Assembly (NCBI GenBank): GCA_003485765.1
Contig: DNHS01000043.1
Location: 182-29,228, forward strand
Source: Candidatus Omnitrophota bacterium
Lineage (GTDB): Bacteria > Omnitrophota > Gorgyraeia > Gorgyraeales > Gorgyraeaceae
DNA: 29,047 nt
Direction: 5' to 3'
Shown here one piece after another: positions 1 through 12,200 of this stretch. Under the pieces are notes generated by a model. That model made no database searches, was not told the origin of the DNA, and worked only from the letters and a program-made list of their open reading frames with translations. Positions within the stretch are counted from its first letter, which is position 1; every line of letters begins with the position of its first letter. The position numbers and the translations under genes are program-made.

Positions 1-35
1 TGGCTATTTAATTTAGAAAGAACAAAAAAGAAAAT

Positions 36-65
36 AAAAAAAGACACCGAGACGATGCCTTTTTT
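36..65 (-). terminator. Rho-independent terminator after the giant oxidoreductase gene
   Basis: Read on the minus strand, A6-G-GCATC pairs with GGTGT-C-T7 around the loop GTCTC. This gives a 12-bp stem with two G-T wobbles, and the downstream arm runs straight into a T-rich tract. It begins about 135 nt after the TAA of the 4657-aa gene, so it should end the two-gene operon. The plus-strand reading is also a hairpin followed by T6, so it could also stop transcription arriving from the left of the window. Confidence 0.75.
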
Positions 66-202
66 CACATCCTCCCTTAATAATAATTTTTAATTATGTT
101 ATCAAGGAGATTTGTTCAATAAAAAACTCTTTCGGTAATTTATAAGTATATCACAACACAATTCTCTGTCAAGCTTTTTTAAATATATTTTTGGCAGCTA
201 TA
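66..202. other. 3' untranslated spacer, AT-rich, nothing recognised
   Basis: This is non-coding DNA between the stop codon of the giant gene and its terminator. I see no ORF with a ribosome binding site, no tRNA-like fold and no repeat here. Confidence 0.5.
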
Positions 203-3200
203 TTATAGCCCTCGCGATACTTCTCTAACTAACCTTGGCAACACAGAACTATCTAAATTATGCTTAAATATCCTTTGGATAAGCTCTTGTGCTCGGGCCA
301 TCACTATGGGTTTACTTCTAAGTCTTGTCAATTTTTTTAATATCTTTTCTGCAAGTTTGACATCGCTATCTACTTTGCTTAAATCAAGTAGACACTCTGC
401 TGCCATAAGCCTCTGGTTATGATCGCCGAACTTATTCTCTAATAGCTTTCTAGAAAGCCGTATGCTTAATTCAACAACAAAGTTATGCAGAAGGCTATAT
501 TGATTATAATCTCTTCTTACGCCATAGAAGTATGTATTTCCGTAGCCGCCGCTAAAAAGTTCTAATAACCCTCCGCTTGTCAATCTGTTAATTATTGAGT
601 CTCTCTTTAGATGGGCCTGAGGATGGCGCGTATCATTACCCGCCTGATCTATCAGCTCTAAGAGCGCAAATAGATTCCTTGCGCCTGCTTTTTGTTCAGA
701 AATTGACGCTACGCGCCTGTAAATTTTAAGTTCATTAATTTTAACTCCTATCAATATGGCCTTTAACATATTTTTTGCGCTTGCATCAAGACTAAGGCGC
801 TCATAACTACCATCTTTAACTTTCTCAATGAGCCAAAGTTGAAGTTCCATCCTTGTTCCTAAGTCATGCATAGCCTCGGACCATTTTTTGAATGCCTCTC
901 TGTCTGTCTCAGGTGGCGGAGTACTTTTCCATATCCTTAATTCTTCAGCATCAAAAATACTTTCAGGCTCAGAAAGTTCGCTAAACTTTCTGCTTAATGC
1001 GTGATATATCTGAGCCTCGCCTGTTGGAACTGCATCGCCTGTTATTAATTCCTCTATAAGTTCTTTGCTAAGCGGGATATCTTTTCCAGATAAACCTTGC
1101 ATAACGCCGAACGCCTTCAAGGTATCAAACAGAACCCCTGCATCTTTCTTGTAGAAATCCCTTCCCATAAGGCCGTAAACAACAGGCCCCCACACCGGGA
1201 TATTTAAACCTTTAAGAGCTCCTACTGCATCATCATATAAAAAATGGGATTTAGAGTTGTCAAGGACAGTGATAATCCTTGGGTTTATCCTGGTTATGGT
1301 ATTACGGAATGCCTCGTATGGAAACGGCTTGACAACAGTGCTATGGATAACGCCTACCTTTCTTCCCTGCGTCCTTAATTCATCTACCAACGCCTCAATT
1401 GATTCTTCCACGTCGCCTTGAAGAACTATAATCTCATCTGCATCCTCAGTTTTATACTCAATAAACGGACTGAATCTAGCGCCAAATAACCTTTCAAAAT
1501 CTGCGAATGCCTCAGCAATAACCCTATCCGATGTACTCTGAAGGCGTTCAAAAGTAGCAGTAACCAGCTCTGAGCCATACCCAGGGCCTACGACAGGGCC
1601 TATCAATTTCGGATCATCCTGATCCAATATTGTCTTGTCCACGCTAAACCTATCAGGAGAATTCTTGTAGAATGTTTCAATTGCGTCATAATTATCAAAT
1701 ATCCGAACAGGCTGATTAGTGTGGCTGTTTCGGAAGCCTGAGGAGACCACGAATACAGGCGTTTTAAGTTCCTTTGCAATTCGTAGGGCGATAAAATTAA
1801 GATAATACACCTCCTGTGCATTGCGCGCCCTGAGAAATACACCCCAGTCCTTTATAAAAGCCATGTCAGATTCATCCGAGAATATGCACAGGGCTCCGAT
1901 ATTTATTGCTCGCACCACCAGATTAATGACTATGGGAAGCTCCTTCCCTACAAAATCAGGGAGATGTTGATTAAACATATAGGTTGCCGCGACAGAAGTA
2001 GTTGCAGTAACAGGTACATCTCCAGCTTCAGCTGCTCCTAATAACCTTGCGCCTACATCATCTTCTGCAGGCGAAAGAAAGACATTCATAGGCAGGCCCA
2101 TATCTGCAATCTGGGCTAAATACTCTATAACGCTGGTTGCTGGTGTAGTGGGATATCCGAATACTGTCTTAGTCTGTCCAGCCTGAGCTACAGCTAAGGC
2201 AGCAGCCTTGTTTGCGCTTGCCACTATTAACTGCCCTTTTAAAGCTTCGGACGATATATCGAGAGCTTTCTCAACTTTTTCCTTCAAACTATCCAAGCGA
2301 ACATTCCTTGCAGCCAAAACCTGCTCCTTAATTTGCTTAAATGTTCCGTCCTCAACTTGTAGTTTATCTATCGCCTCTAACATCGCCCTATAATTTAAAT
2401 CAGCTGCATCTTTTTTAAACGAACTTAATAAAATCTGGTATATATAATCAAGCGCTAATTTTGGATCTCCAAAGTCCAAATCTGTAAGCTGTGAGATTAA
2501 AATCCTTGCAGCCAGCATAGGTATATTCTGGCGATTCTCTCCCAGATATTTCCTGCCTATTGCTGTTGCATCCACTGTAAAGATTTTAACGCCTTCAGGA
2601 AGATTAACGCCCTCTTTTGTTAATTGAGCTCTTATTACAGAGGGTGATTCTGCGGTATTTACCAAAATAAAACCGCCCGGCTTCAACCCTTTAAAGGCCT
2701 TCGGGTTTAACAAGGTTTCATCAATAACAATAACCATATCCGGCTCTGTAACAGGCGTATTATGTTCTCTTATATTGTTTCCAATAGCTACATGTACATC
2801 TACTTCGTCACCTGTACGCGCAACGCCAAACTGCGGAAAATCCCTGACATCCAGCCCTTCCGCCATAGCAGCAAATGTTACCAGGAAATCTGCTGCTGTA
2901 ATACCTCCTTGGCCTGCCCTTCCTACCCAGAGTTCTTTAAATATCTTTTTCCCAAGAAGCGCCTTGCGTTCAGCAATCCGCTGTTGCCTGGTAGCATCCT
3001 CAGGCACAGCATGCTTTGATCCAAAAAGCGCATTATGCGCTTCGCGCGCTGACTTATATTTAAATAGCGTCACCTCTAACGGAACTCCCGCTTTTATAAT
3101 TTCATCAAATTCTTCAAAAATATGTATACTCGAAGGCATGGCCGCCATTTCCCGCATAACAACTATAGAATTTTCTACGGTAAGTTGTAACCTTTCAAGT

Positions 3201-6200
3201 TTTTCATCCGCATCCCTAGATTTTAACATATCTCTAAACCTGCCCTGTCTTGCATAATATTCTATAACATGCGGCCTTTGCGGGATTAACGTAAGGCGGC
3301 CTTTTATTTTCTCAAATGTCCCAGGGCTTACTAACTTGCCGAAATCCTCTATCTTTGCGAACAAATCTCCCTTGACAAGATCATCTGTTGACGGAGCTTC
3401 TTCAACAAACTGCCCCAACAAATTCTGAAGCTGGCCGCCTGTTTGAATCAGGTAAAGCGCCTTAGCGGCTATCTGGCGATACCGTTCGTCATTGATAAGC
3501 GCAATTACCTCTTTTTTATCTCCAAACTTCTTATCTCTACGATAACTGACTATAGCTTCAATTTCATCTGAACCTATACCCAACGCCTCCAGATTTTCCC
3601 TAAACAAATTAGATTCAACAGGTATATCATTAAGGTAATAACTCATGGCAAGCCACTGCATCCAGTTTAAACTAAGCCCCATTTCAGGAAGGCCATGCGC
3701 TGATCTTTTTGCCTTTAGCGTTTGCGCTAACCGCGATTGCCTGTGGTTATTAATGTAGAAAACAATTTTTTCAACCTCTTCGTCAGTTAAAAGCCTATTA
3801 CCATCCTCTGTCAGGTGTTTTAGCTCATACTCCAAACTTATAAGATACGGCGTATTAATATATATTTTGCCATCTCTCTTTAGAATCCCACTGCTTAACC
3901 TTATATGGTTTCCCATTCTTTCAAAAAGAAAGTCTCTTCCTACAGCCGTCTGTATGGATAAGGCAGATTCTTCCATTCCTTCAGCAGGGTCAGCTTTCCA
4001 GCCAGTAGGGCATGCGGTGTTATATGATTCTATTACAGCAGGACCCCTTCCCATCATTATCCATTGTATAGCATTCTCTAACTTCTTCTTATAATCTTTA
4101 GGGTCAGAATTAGAAACTCTTGCAAAGTATACATTAGGATTAGCGCCAGTTACTACGCTGGCTATGTCCAGGCCAGGCGTCTTTTTGGTCCCTACTGAGC
4201 CAGCTGACTTAACCTCCTCCATAGAAAGGGTGGATGCCTGTGCGCCTGTATTCTGCGTGCCCCCATTATTTTCAACTATGAGTAAGAATGGCAAGCCCTG
4301 CTCTAATGAACCCATTGTGACATTGAGCCCTATGGCAAAACCTCCGTCTCCCTGCACTACAATAGGCAATAATTTTCGCTCGCCGTAGATATTATTGCCC
4401 ATCCTTTTATGCCAATGATATACTGCCCAGATACCTGCAGCTGCTCCTACAGAAGCAGTATAATTGGCGTGTGTTGCCGGCCACCTTGATGCGTTTATCG
4501 GAAAATTAGTAGCTGAAACCTGAAGGCATCCTGTTGTATAGATTAAAACCGGCGCAACATTCATCTTTGCAAGGACATCTGACAAGAGCCCCATATCTGT
4601 TCCCTGTCCGCATCCCGGGCATAGCATATGGCCCGGGGCAAAGTTGCGAACCTGTTTTTCCCATGCTGGCCTAAATGCCTCCAATGCCACATTAAAATCC
4701 ATATTAACTGTTGGCAGAAAATCTACTGCGTTCAATATATCGCTGCCTGTATGCTTATTTATCCACTGGTTAAAATCCCTATATCTGTGCTGCTTAGAGA
4801 GCATCTTACTGATTAAAGCGACATCAACCGCTATAAACCGCGAAAGGCCGATATCCTTCATCAATTGACGCACATCATTATCATCTTTCTCCATTAACTC
4901 TTCTACAGTATAAACCCCTATTCCGCTTGCCCTGGCAACATCTCTCTTAACTCCAAATTCCTTATCGCTTTTGGAAAGAATAACAACAGCTCCAAAACCT
5001 CTATCTCTCAGCGCGCCTGCCAAGGCAATATTCTTCTCGTCAAAATCTACTATTGCAAATGTCCTAAGCGGCCTTAGGGTTAGCCTCTTGGCTATCCTGT
5101 CAAAAGAAATAAGGTAAGAAATATCACCTACGTTATATTTAAGCTGTATAAAATCATTATTTACGCTGAATGCTTCTATTTGGCTTACCCCAAGCGCCTG
5201 CTTTAAACTCTCAAAACCTATTTCCTGCTCCTTAAACATAGGCTCAAGCCGAGCTGCTGATTCGCCCTCAATAACAACAGCCCGTCCCTCAGATGTATCG
5301 TCTATGGATAGCGCTGCAGGGCGAAGGTCTGTCTTTTTTATCATCTTTATTGCATTACCTGGAAGATGGCATGCGTCGATACAAAGCGTACAGCCCGCGC
5401 ACTTACTCGCATCAACTGTCAATATTAATTTTCCTGCCATGGTTACGCCTGTCCTATCAAACTGAATAGCCCCTTCAGGGCATACTAAACTGCAGGCGCC
5501 ACAACTTACGCATGTACCGCCAATCGATGCAGTCTGGTCTGTCCATGCTCCCTTGCTATACAAAGCAGATGTCCCAGAAGGAACAACCGCTCCGCGGCCA
5601 AGAAGCCCAGAACCCGCTGCTACATTTTCTACATTTATTGCCGCCATATCTTGCGGCAATACCCCAGGCTTTAACGCCCTGAGCATAAGATAGGTTAAAA
5701 GCTTTGGCGAAGACGCACCTTCAACCCATAATAGCTCTTTCTGTATTTGTTCGTTACGTATTATTACTGCAACTAGTTTGTTGTCATTGTCCAGCACAAA
5801 CATATATTTATTGTTCGCAAGCGCTAAAATTTCGTCAAGTTTATCTTTATCCCCAAGTTGCTCAAACAATTCCCTGAGCCTCAAAAAATCAGACGGAGAA
5901 AAGTGAACCTCCAGAAATTCGCCAATTCTGTGCATGCCCACTATATTAAGCCCTACATCTTTCCCTGAAAATATCTCATTAATGGACAAGGGACTCATTT
6001 CATCCAATATCTTGCTAACCTGTCTTTTCTGCTCTTCAAAAAATTCAAGCTGTGTGGTACGGATACGACTATGCCCTGCTTCTCTTAAAAAAGGAAAAGA
6101 GCGTAATGCCTCAACCTGAGAACCGTACAGCACCTTCACCTTTTGATAGAGTTCATAAAGTATAGCGCCTGTTGGTGAACGAGCCCCTGTTTTGGATATT

Positions 6201-9200
6201 AATCCCAATGCCTCTAATGTCTTAATCTCTTCTCTACAGGTTTCCACAGACCCTTTCTTATCCAATGCTTCCCATAAACCATTCACAGTAAAGGCGCTGG
6301 ATTTAAAATGGTTTAAAATTCCATCAAGCGCCCGTAAGGCAATACCTTCGCCTGTTTGAAGTCTTGTTTCAGATAGATCGAGTGCATTCAACACAACAGA
6401 CAGCTCTAGTCCCAAGGTATCGGCAATCCTTTTGGCATAAAGAGTCTGCTGGTCAATATCATCTGTCATGCCAAGCCATTTCCAATCTATATTTTGCAGC
6501 ACTTCAATAATCCTAGAAAAAGTCTCTCCTTCAAAATATTTAGCCGAAACGCCGTCTACCAGTTCAATAGCGTAAGAACCTTCTTTAGTTCTTACACCTG
6601 CAAGGAGCATTCCGTCCTTAAGCGGTAAATATACCATTTCACTAAGCGCCTGCATTATATTTGCTAACGCGCCCGCGTTATCAAGCTTAGGCGTAACAGC
6701 AAATGGCACACCATCAGCAAGAGTCTTAGGCGTAACCATTTCATGGCGCCTGGCTATAGTTTCTCCTATAATCATATTTACCCTTGCCTCAGGCCCTAAA
6801 CATCCTCGCCACGGTATGCCCATATCTGTCTGTATCAAGCAAAGGAGGCATCCGCCGTATGCGCAATACATAGCAGGATTTGTGCTAATCCATACATCTC
6901 TTACCCTTAAAATATCCGGCTTATTTGCTTCCTTGACAATTTTTTCAAAGGGAAGCATCCCTGCTATAGGGCCTGCAACTAATGCACCACCAATAGGATT
7001 TTGCGCTCTATTTAGATAAGATTGAAAGGCAATCGTTCCATAACCTTTGAAGAAGCGGTTTTTATCAGGTTCTGAGCTTCTGTAGCCTTCAGTAGTCGCG
7101 TCAAATCCAACCTCATCTTCTAACGCTATAAATATATTTTCCTTTCCTATGGCTTTTTCAATCTCCTCTTTATATATAAGGAGGTTTATGTCTCTGGCAG
7201 CCAAAAATACCTTTGTATTAAAACCGCTTCCTGTGACGCCTAATAATTTCGCTTTTGCAGTTTCATAATCTTTACTCTGGATAAGTTCTTTAATTTCGCT
7301 AAGCGTTCTTTCTTTTTCTAATAACTCCAGATTTCTCCATATCTCATCAAGCGCAGGATAAGCTTCCTGTTTAACAGCTAAATTCAAACTTTCATCATCC
7401 TGGCCAGGCCTTTCTAATATCCTATTTATATTAATAATTAAATCTTTTAAGCTTTTTGCAACTTCCGGGAATTCATTTAAAATCTGCGATGAAAATTCAT
7501 CCAACAGCTCTTTCGCTTTACCATAATCCTTGCCTCTAATTGCTTCTATTATTCCATCTATATGCCGGTCTTCAGGAAGCATTAGTTTTGAAAAAATCTC
7601 TTCCAGAACAGGAAATATCTCACCTTTATCTTCTTTCGTATCTATGCTTTTTATCAGGCCTGTTAATACCTCATCCAATCTCGCCCTTTCAATAACAATA
7701 GCAACAATCGCGGCAATTCCGCTTCCCATACCGACTAAAGCCACTTCTCCGGTAAGCGCTGTAAATACCGAGGGTTCTCCTGCAGGGCCTGCTATCGCAT
7801 AGAAAGACTCCCCCTTCTCCATTTTATTAATTGCTACTGTAGAGTCTCCCAGATCCTGAATTGCAACGCGTATAGTACCAGGTATTTCGCCGTAGCCCGC
7901 AAATGTTATAGGAATCTTCTCGCCAAACTCATCTGCCATAATCGTAACAAACTGGCCCGGCCTGATCCTTCGCGCAATATGGGGCGCATATATAGTAAAT
8001 TCAATTACATACTGCACGCCCAATATCGATACTCCATCCCTTGTTCTTACCTCCCTCTTCCCAATTTCCCTCTTATTTACAATCTCATACATGGCGGGAA
8101 GGCTGGATTCTTTGGCAAAGAAAGTTTCTTCAACGTCTACAGCTCTTTTTTGCATAGGCGCGCGCCCGGCAAGGTCCTTTATAGTAGCTTCCCCTGCCCT
8201 CTTACCCTGCATTGCGGCTAAAACAGCAGTTCCCATAATGCGCCCGTTTACATCCCCTGCCTGCGCGCAGTCTCCAACCGCATATACAGGCGCACGGCCA
8301 TCGCTTCCCTCAAGGCCTTCAACCTGCATTGTCCTGAAATTAGAAATACGGATATATCCGGATTTATCCAAGGGTATGGAATGACCTAAAATTTCTGCCG
8401 CAGACATTGAACCTAAGGATTCTATTACCTGATCAGCGCGCACTACCATCACTTCTCCTTCTGTTGCGCCCGGCTTGTCAAATTTTATGCATTTTATTGC
8501 GCCAACATGGCCTGTTCCATCGTCTACATATTCAACTGCCTGATGAAGCTGATAAAGCTCAAATTCCATTACTCCCTCTACTGCTTCTTCCATAGCATGG
8601 TATAATTCCTCCTGCCGCGCCTTAAGGACAAGTTCGCTGGAAGGCCGCCTGTATAGGAATATAATCTTAGGTTTTACCTTGGTGCCGAATAATCTGTTTA
8701 AATCGTTTATCCAGCGAAGCGCGGTTCTCCCGCAGTCTAATGCCACATTCCCCATGCCTTCCACCACTATATTTACCTCAACCTCTTCGCCGGTTTTAAA
8801 AGATTTACTAAAGGCATCTGCGACTCTTTTGGAGAACGGTATGGGCGTCTTATAACCCGCCTTTCTTGCGTTCATAATATTTGTCCAGGATAAGAAGCGA
8901 TAAGCAGAATCTATGCCATTAAGTATCCTACCCGGTATAGGCACTCTCTTTGCGCCTTCCACTTTTTCTAGCCTTGCTCTTCCTGATTGCTCATCAACTA
9001 CAACCTTATCGCTTAATGACATCACATTAGACTTTCCTGCTCCTACCCCGATTATTATCGTATCAAATGAAGCTCTCAATTCATCTATAGTATATGCGCC
9101 ATTTTCTCCAATAATAGTATTCCTTACAAACTTAACCTCCATATTCTCTAATAATTTAATCTTCGCCTTTAAGAGTTCCGGAGGAAGCCTGAACGTAGGT

Positions 9201-12200
9201 ATGCCATATGCTGCAACACCGCCCTCCACATGAAGATGCTCAAATATAACAACCTTATGCCCTTCACGCGCTAAATCATACGCTGCCTGAAGACCTGCAG
9301 GGCCTGAGCCGATAATTGCCACTGATTTACCTGTAGCCTCCTTCATGTCCGGTTTTGGAAGTTCGTTGTACAATCTTAGATACAGAAGCTCCATCAAAAA
9401 CTCTATTTTCCCGATATCAATCGGAGAAACTTTTCTTAGAAATCCTACTATAGTACACGCTGCCTGGCACAGGTATTCCTGCGGGCAGATAAGGCCAAAT
9501 ATACCAGCCAGGAAACTTCTTTCGTTAACAAGCAGGATTGCCTCTTTAAGTTTACCCTGCCGCAACAGCCTTAACATATCCGGTATTGGAACTTCTAACG
9601 GGCAATGTGGCTCTTGAGCCTCAATCGCCCTTTCTTTAATCTCTTCTGCCTCTTCGCGTAGAGAAGCCTCTGCTTCTTTTAGCTTGTCCTTTTTCATTCC
9701 TACCCAGGTGACAATCTCTTTAGCTTCAATCTGATATACTTTCCCACCGGAATATATGCTTGCAAGTAGTTCCTCTCTCTCTCCGGCTTCAATCTTTTCT
9801 GTTAATCTCTCTAAAGACATATCCTCGTTAATACCTTGCACATTCTTTCTCTTCAGTTCTTCAAATAGGTTCGCTCTTACTTTTTCAATATAGGCTATAT
9901 AATCAGCTTTTCTTTCTAAATTTGCAGCCTGGCTTCCAAAAGAACCATGCGAACAAGGGCCTCCGAGGCAATTTGTGCAGGCGATTGTCTCTAATACTAC
10001 TTTTCCCAAGGATACGCCAGGCGCACCGAGGCCATCTGACTCTAAGCTTAAATGAAAATCACTTGTTCTGTGTTTAACTGTTCTTTCTGTTTTCGGCGTT
10101 TCAAAATCATCTCTATGAAGATAAACCCATAAGGCAACCACTGCTTCTTCATAGGCATTCTGAACATACTCTGCCCTTGCCTTTTCGTGAGCATTCTGGC
10201 TATAATCTTGCCTTTTTTCTCTCTTTGCTATTTCCATTTCTGAAATAATGTTTTGTAATATACTGCTAGATAATCGAAAGTCAAGCAACAAATCATACCA
10301 GAAACGAGTTGCATCTCCTGTATAGAGAATATACTGGACTTGTTGTGGCTTTCCTCTCATAACATCGCTTCCCATCATAACCTCTAAAAACATTTTATCT
10401 ATCTCTTCCTTAGAGATACCACTGCTTCTTAGCTTTTCTATCCTTTCCCTTAGCCATTGATGCTTATCCCCTAACTCGCTAATCTCATCCTGAATTTTAC
10501 CTAATATCTCATTTGCCTTTCTTGCGCTGCTAAGAAACGCTTCAAAAATCTCTTTAGCTTTACCGCGCACATCCTGCGGCATCAGCGGGTTATCAAAGAT
10601 ATCCAGATACTCCGGCCTGAACTTAAGAGCAAGGGGAATAATATCTTTCTCTTCAAGACGCTCAGCAAGATAGGAAAGCATCTCTATATTTTTTACATCT
10701 ACATTATATTTTTTATAATTTCCTTTTGAGCGCGCATCAAAAACTAAAACTTCCCGCATTCCCAGCGCCATTCTCTGTTCAAATGGCGTTACTACAAGGC
10801 CTATCCTTCTTACGCCTTCAATATTAACAAAACAAAGACTCTCATATACGTATGCTGATTTATAAGAAGGTTCCCGCGCTTCGAAATCCCTGGCTAAACC
10901 TGTTATTTGGCCGACAATGGCAAAAAATGCATCTGTTGCCTCAGCGCCTGTATTCTTTAAATCAACAGGCATAGAGGAAATAGCCTCCTGAAAACCAGCA
11001 AGCCCTGCCAAAAACTTTATTAGCTGCATCTCAGAACCCACAAATTTCAAGGACAATGCCGCAGACTTATTGCCAGCTATTTCTAAGGCCAAAGTAGAAT
11101 CTGGCTCAACAATTTTTAGGAATGACTCAGTAAGCAATTTGGAATTGTCAGTTATTGTGATCTTGCCAAACTCACCATGGGTAATTAACTGAGCGTCTTG
11201 TTTTGTTAGGATCGTTTCTAAGTCTTCGCGCCCACCTATACCAGTAGCTTCATGGCCAGCTAGTTCATGGGTCAGGCCTACAAATGATTCTGCTGCTCGA
11301 AGTTCTTGCGGGATATGTGCTAAGCTGGTAACATCTATAAAGACAAGACTGTCAGAGGCATGATTGCCATATGGAGAGCTAAAATCAAATTTGTCATGTG
11401 CGTGAGCTTTATCTCCGAAGATAATAGTACAATTCCGAGCGTTTTGCAGTGTAAATTCTATTCTTTGCTCTCGAAGGCTTTTAAGTCTTTCAAGTATAAG
11501 CTGGTTGAGTTTAGATAGATAATTATCTTGTTCTTCTGGAGTATTTAGGCCTAAAAATTTAAAGTAAGTCACTAATCTTTGTTTTAATTCATCAGAAATA
11601 TTGACTGTACCATTGTTAAGCACATCAATTTCCGCTTCATGAAGCGCTAATAGTTCATTTCTTAACCCTATTGTTCCGGCATCCAAACTATTATCTTTTA
11701 AATCTTCTCTAGTTTTTGCCTGAAGATGGGCGGTACCTTCTTCTAACCGCCTTAATTGTTCCTTAAGCGCTTCTAATTCAGTTTCAAGTGCATCAATTAT
11801 TGGGGTAGTTTTTGGAAGCCAAGTAAGCCCAGTATTCTCCAAGCCGAGATACTGAATCATAGGACGTGAACTAGCGCACTCCATATTTTGAACAGCCTGT
11901 TGTATAAGCAGCGATTGGCGCTTTATATACAATGCTTCCCTTACTTCTTTAATTTTTTTCAATAATTCCTCTCTAGGATCATTACCTGACCCGCCACTTA
12001 CAGCAAAGACAATTCTTATGACATCATTCTTATTGAGAGGTGAGTTTAAATCATTTATAATTTCCCCATTTAAAAATACGGCGATAGCGCTTTTAAGAGT
12101 TTCTCCATCAGCCTGAAACAATTCATCTCGTAACTTAGGATATTGACTTATCAAATATGCAATAGCTTCTTTAATAGTTTTGCCTTGCGCTTTTACTGGT

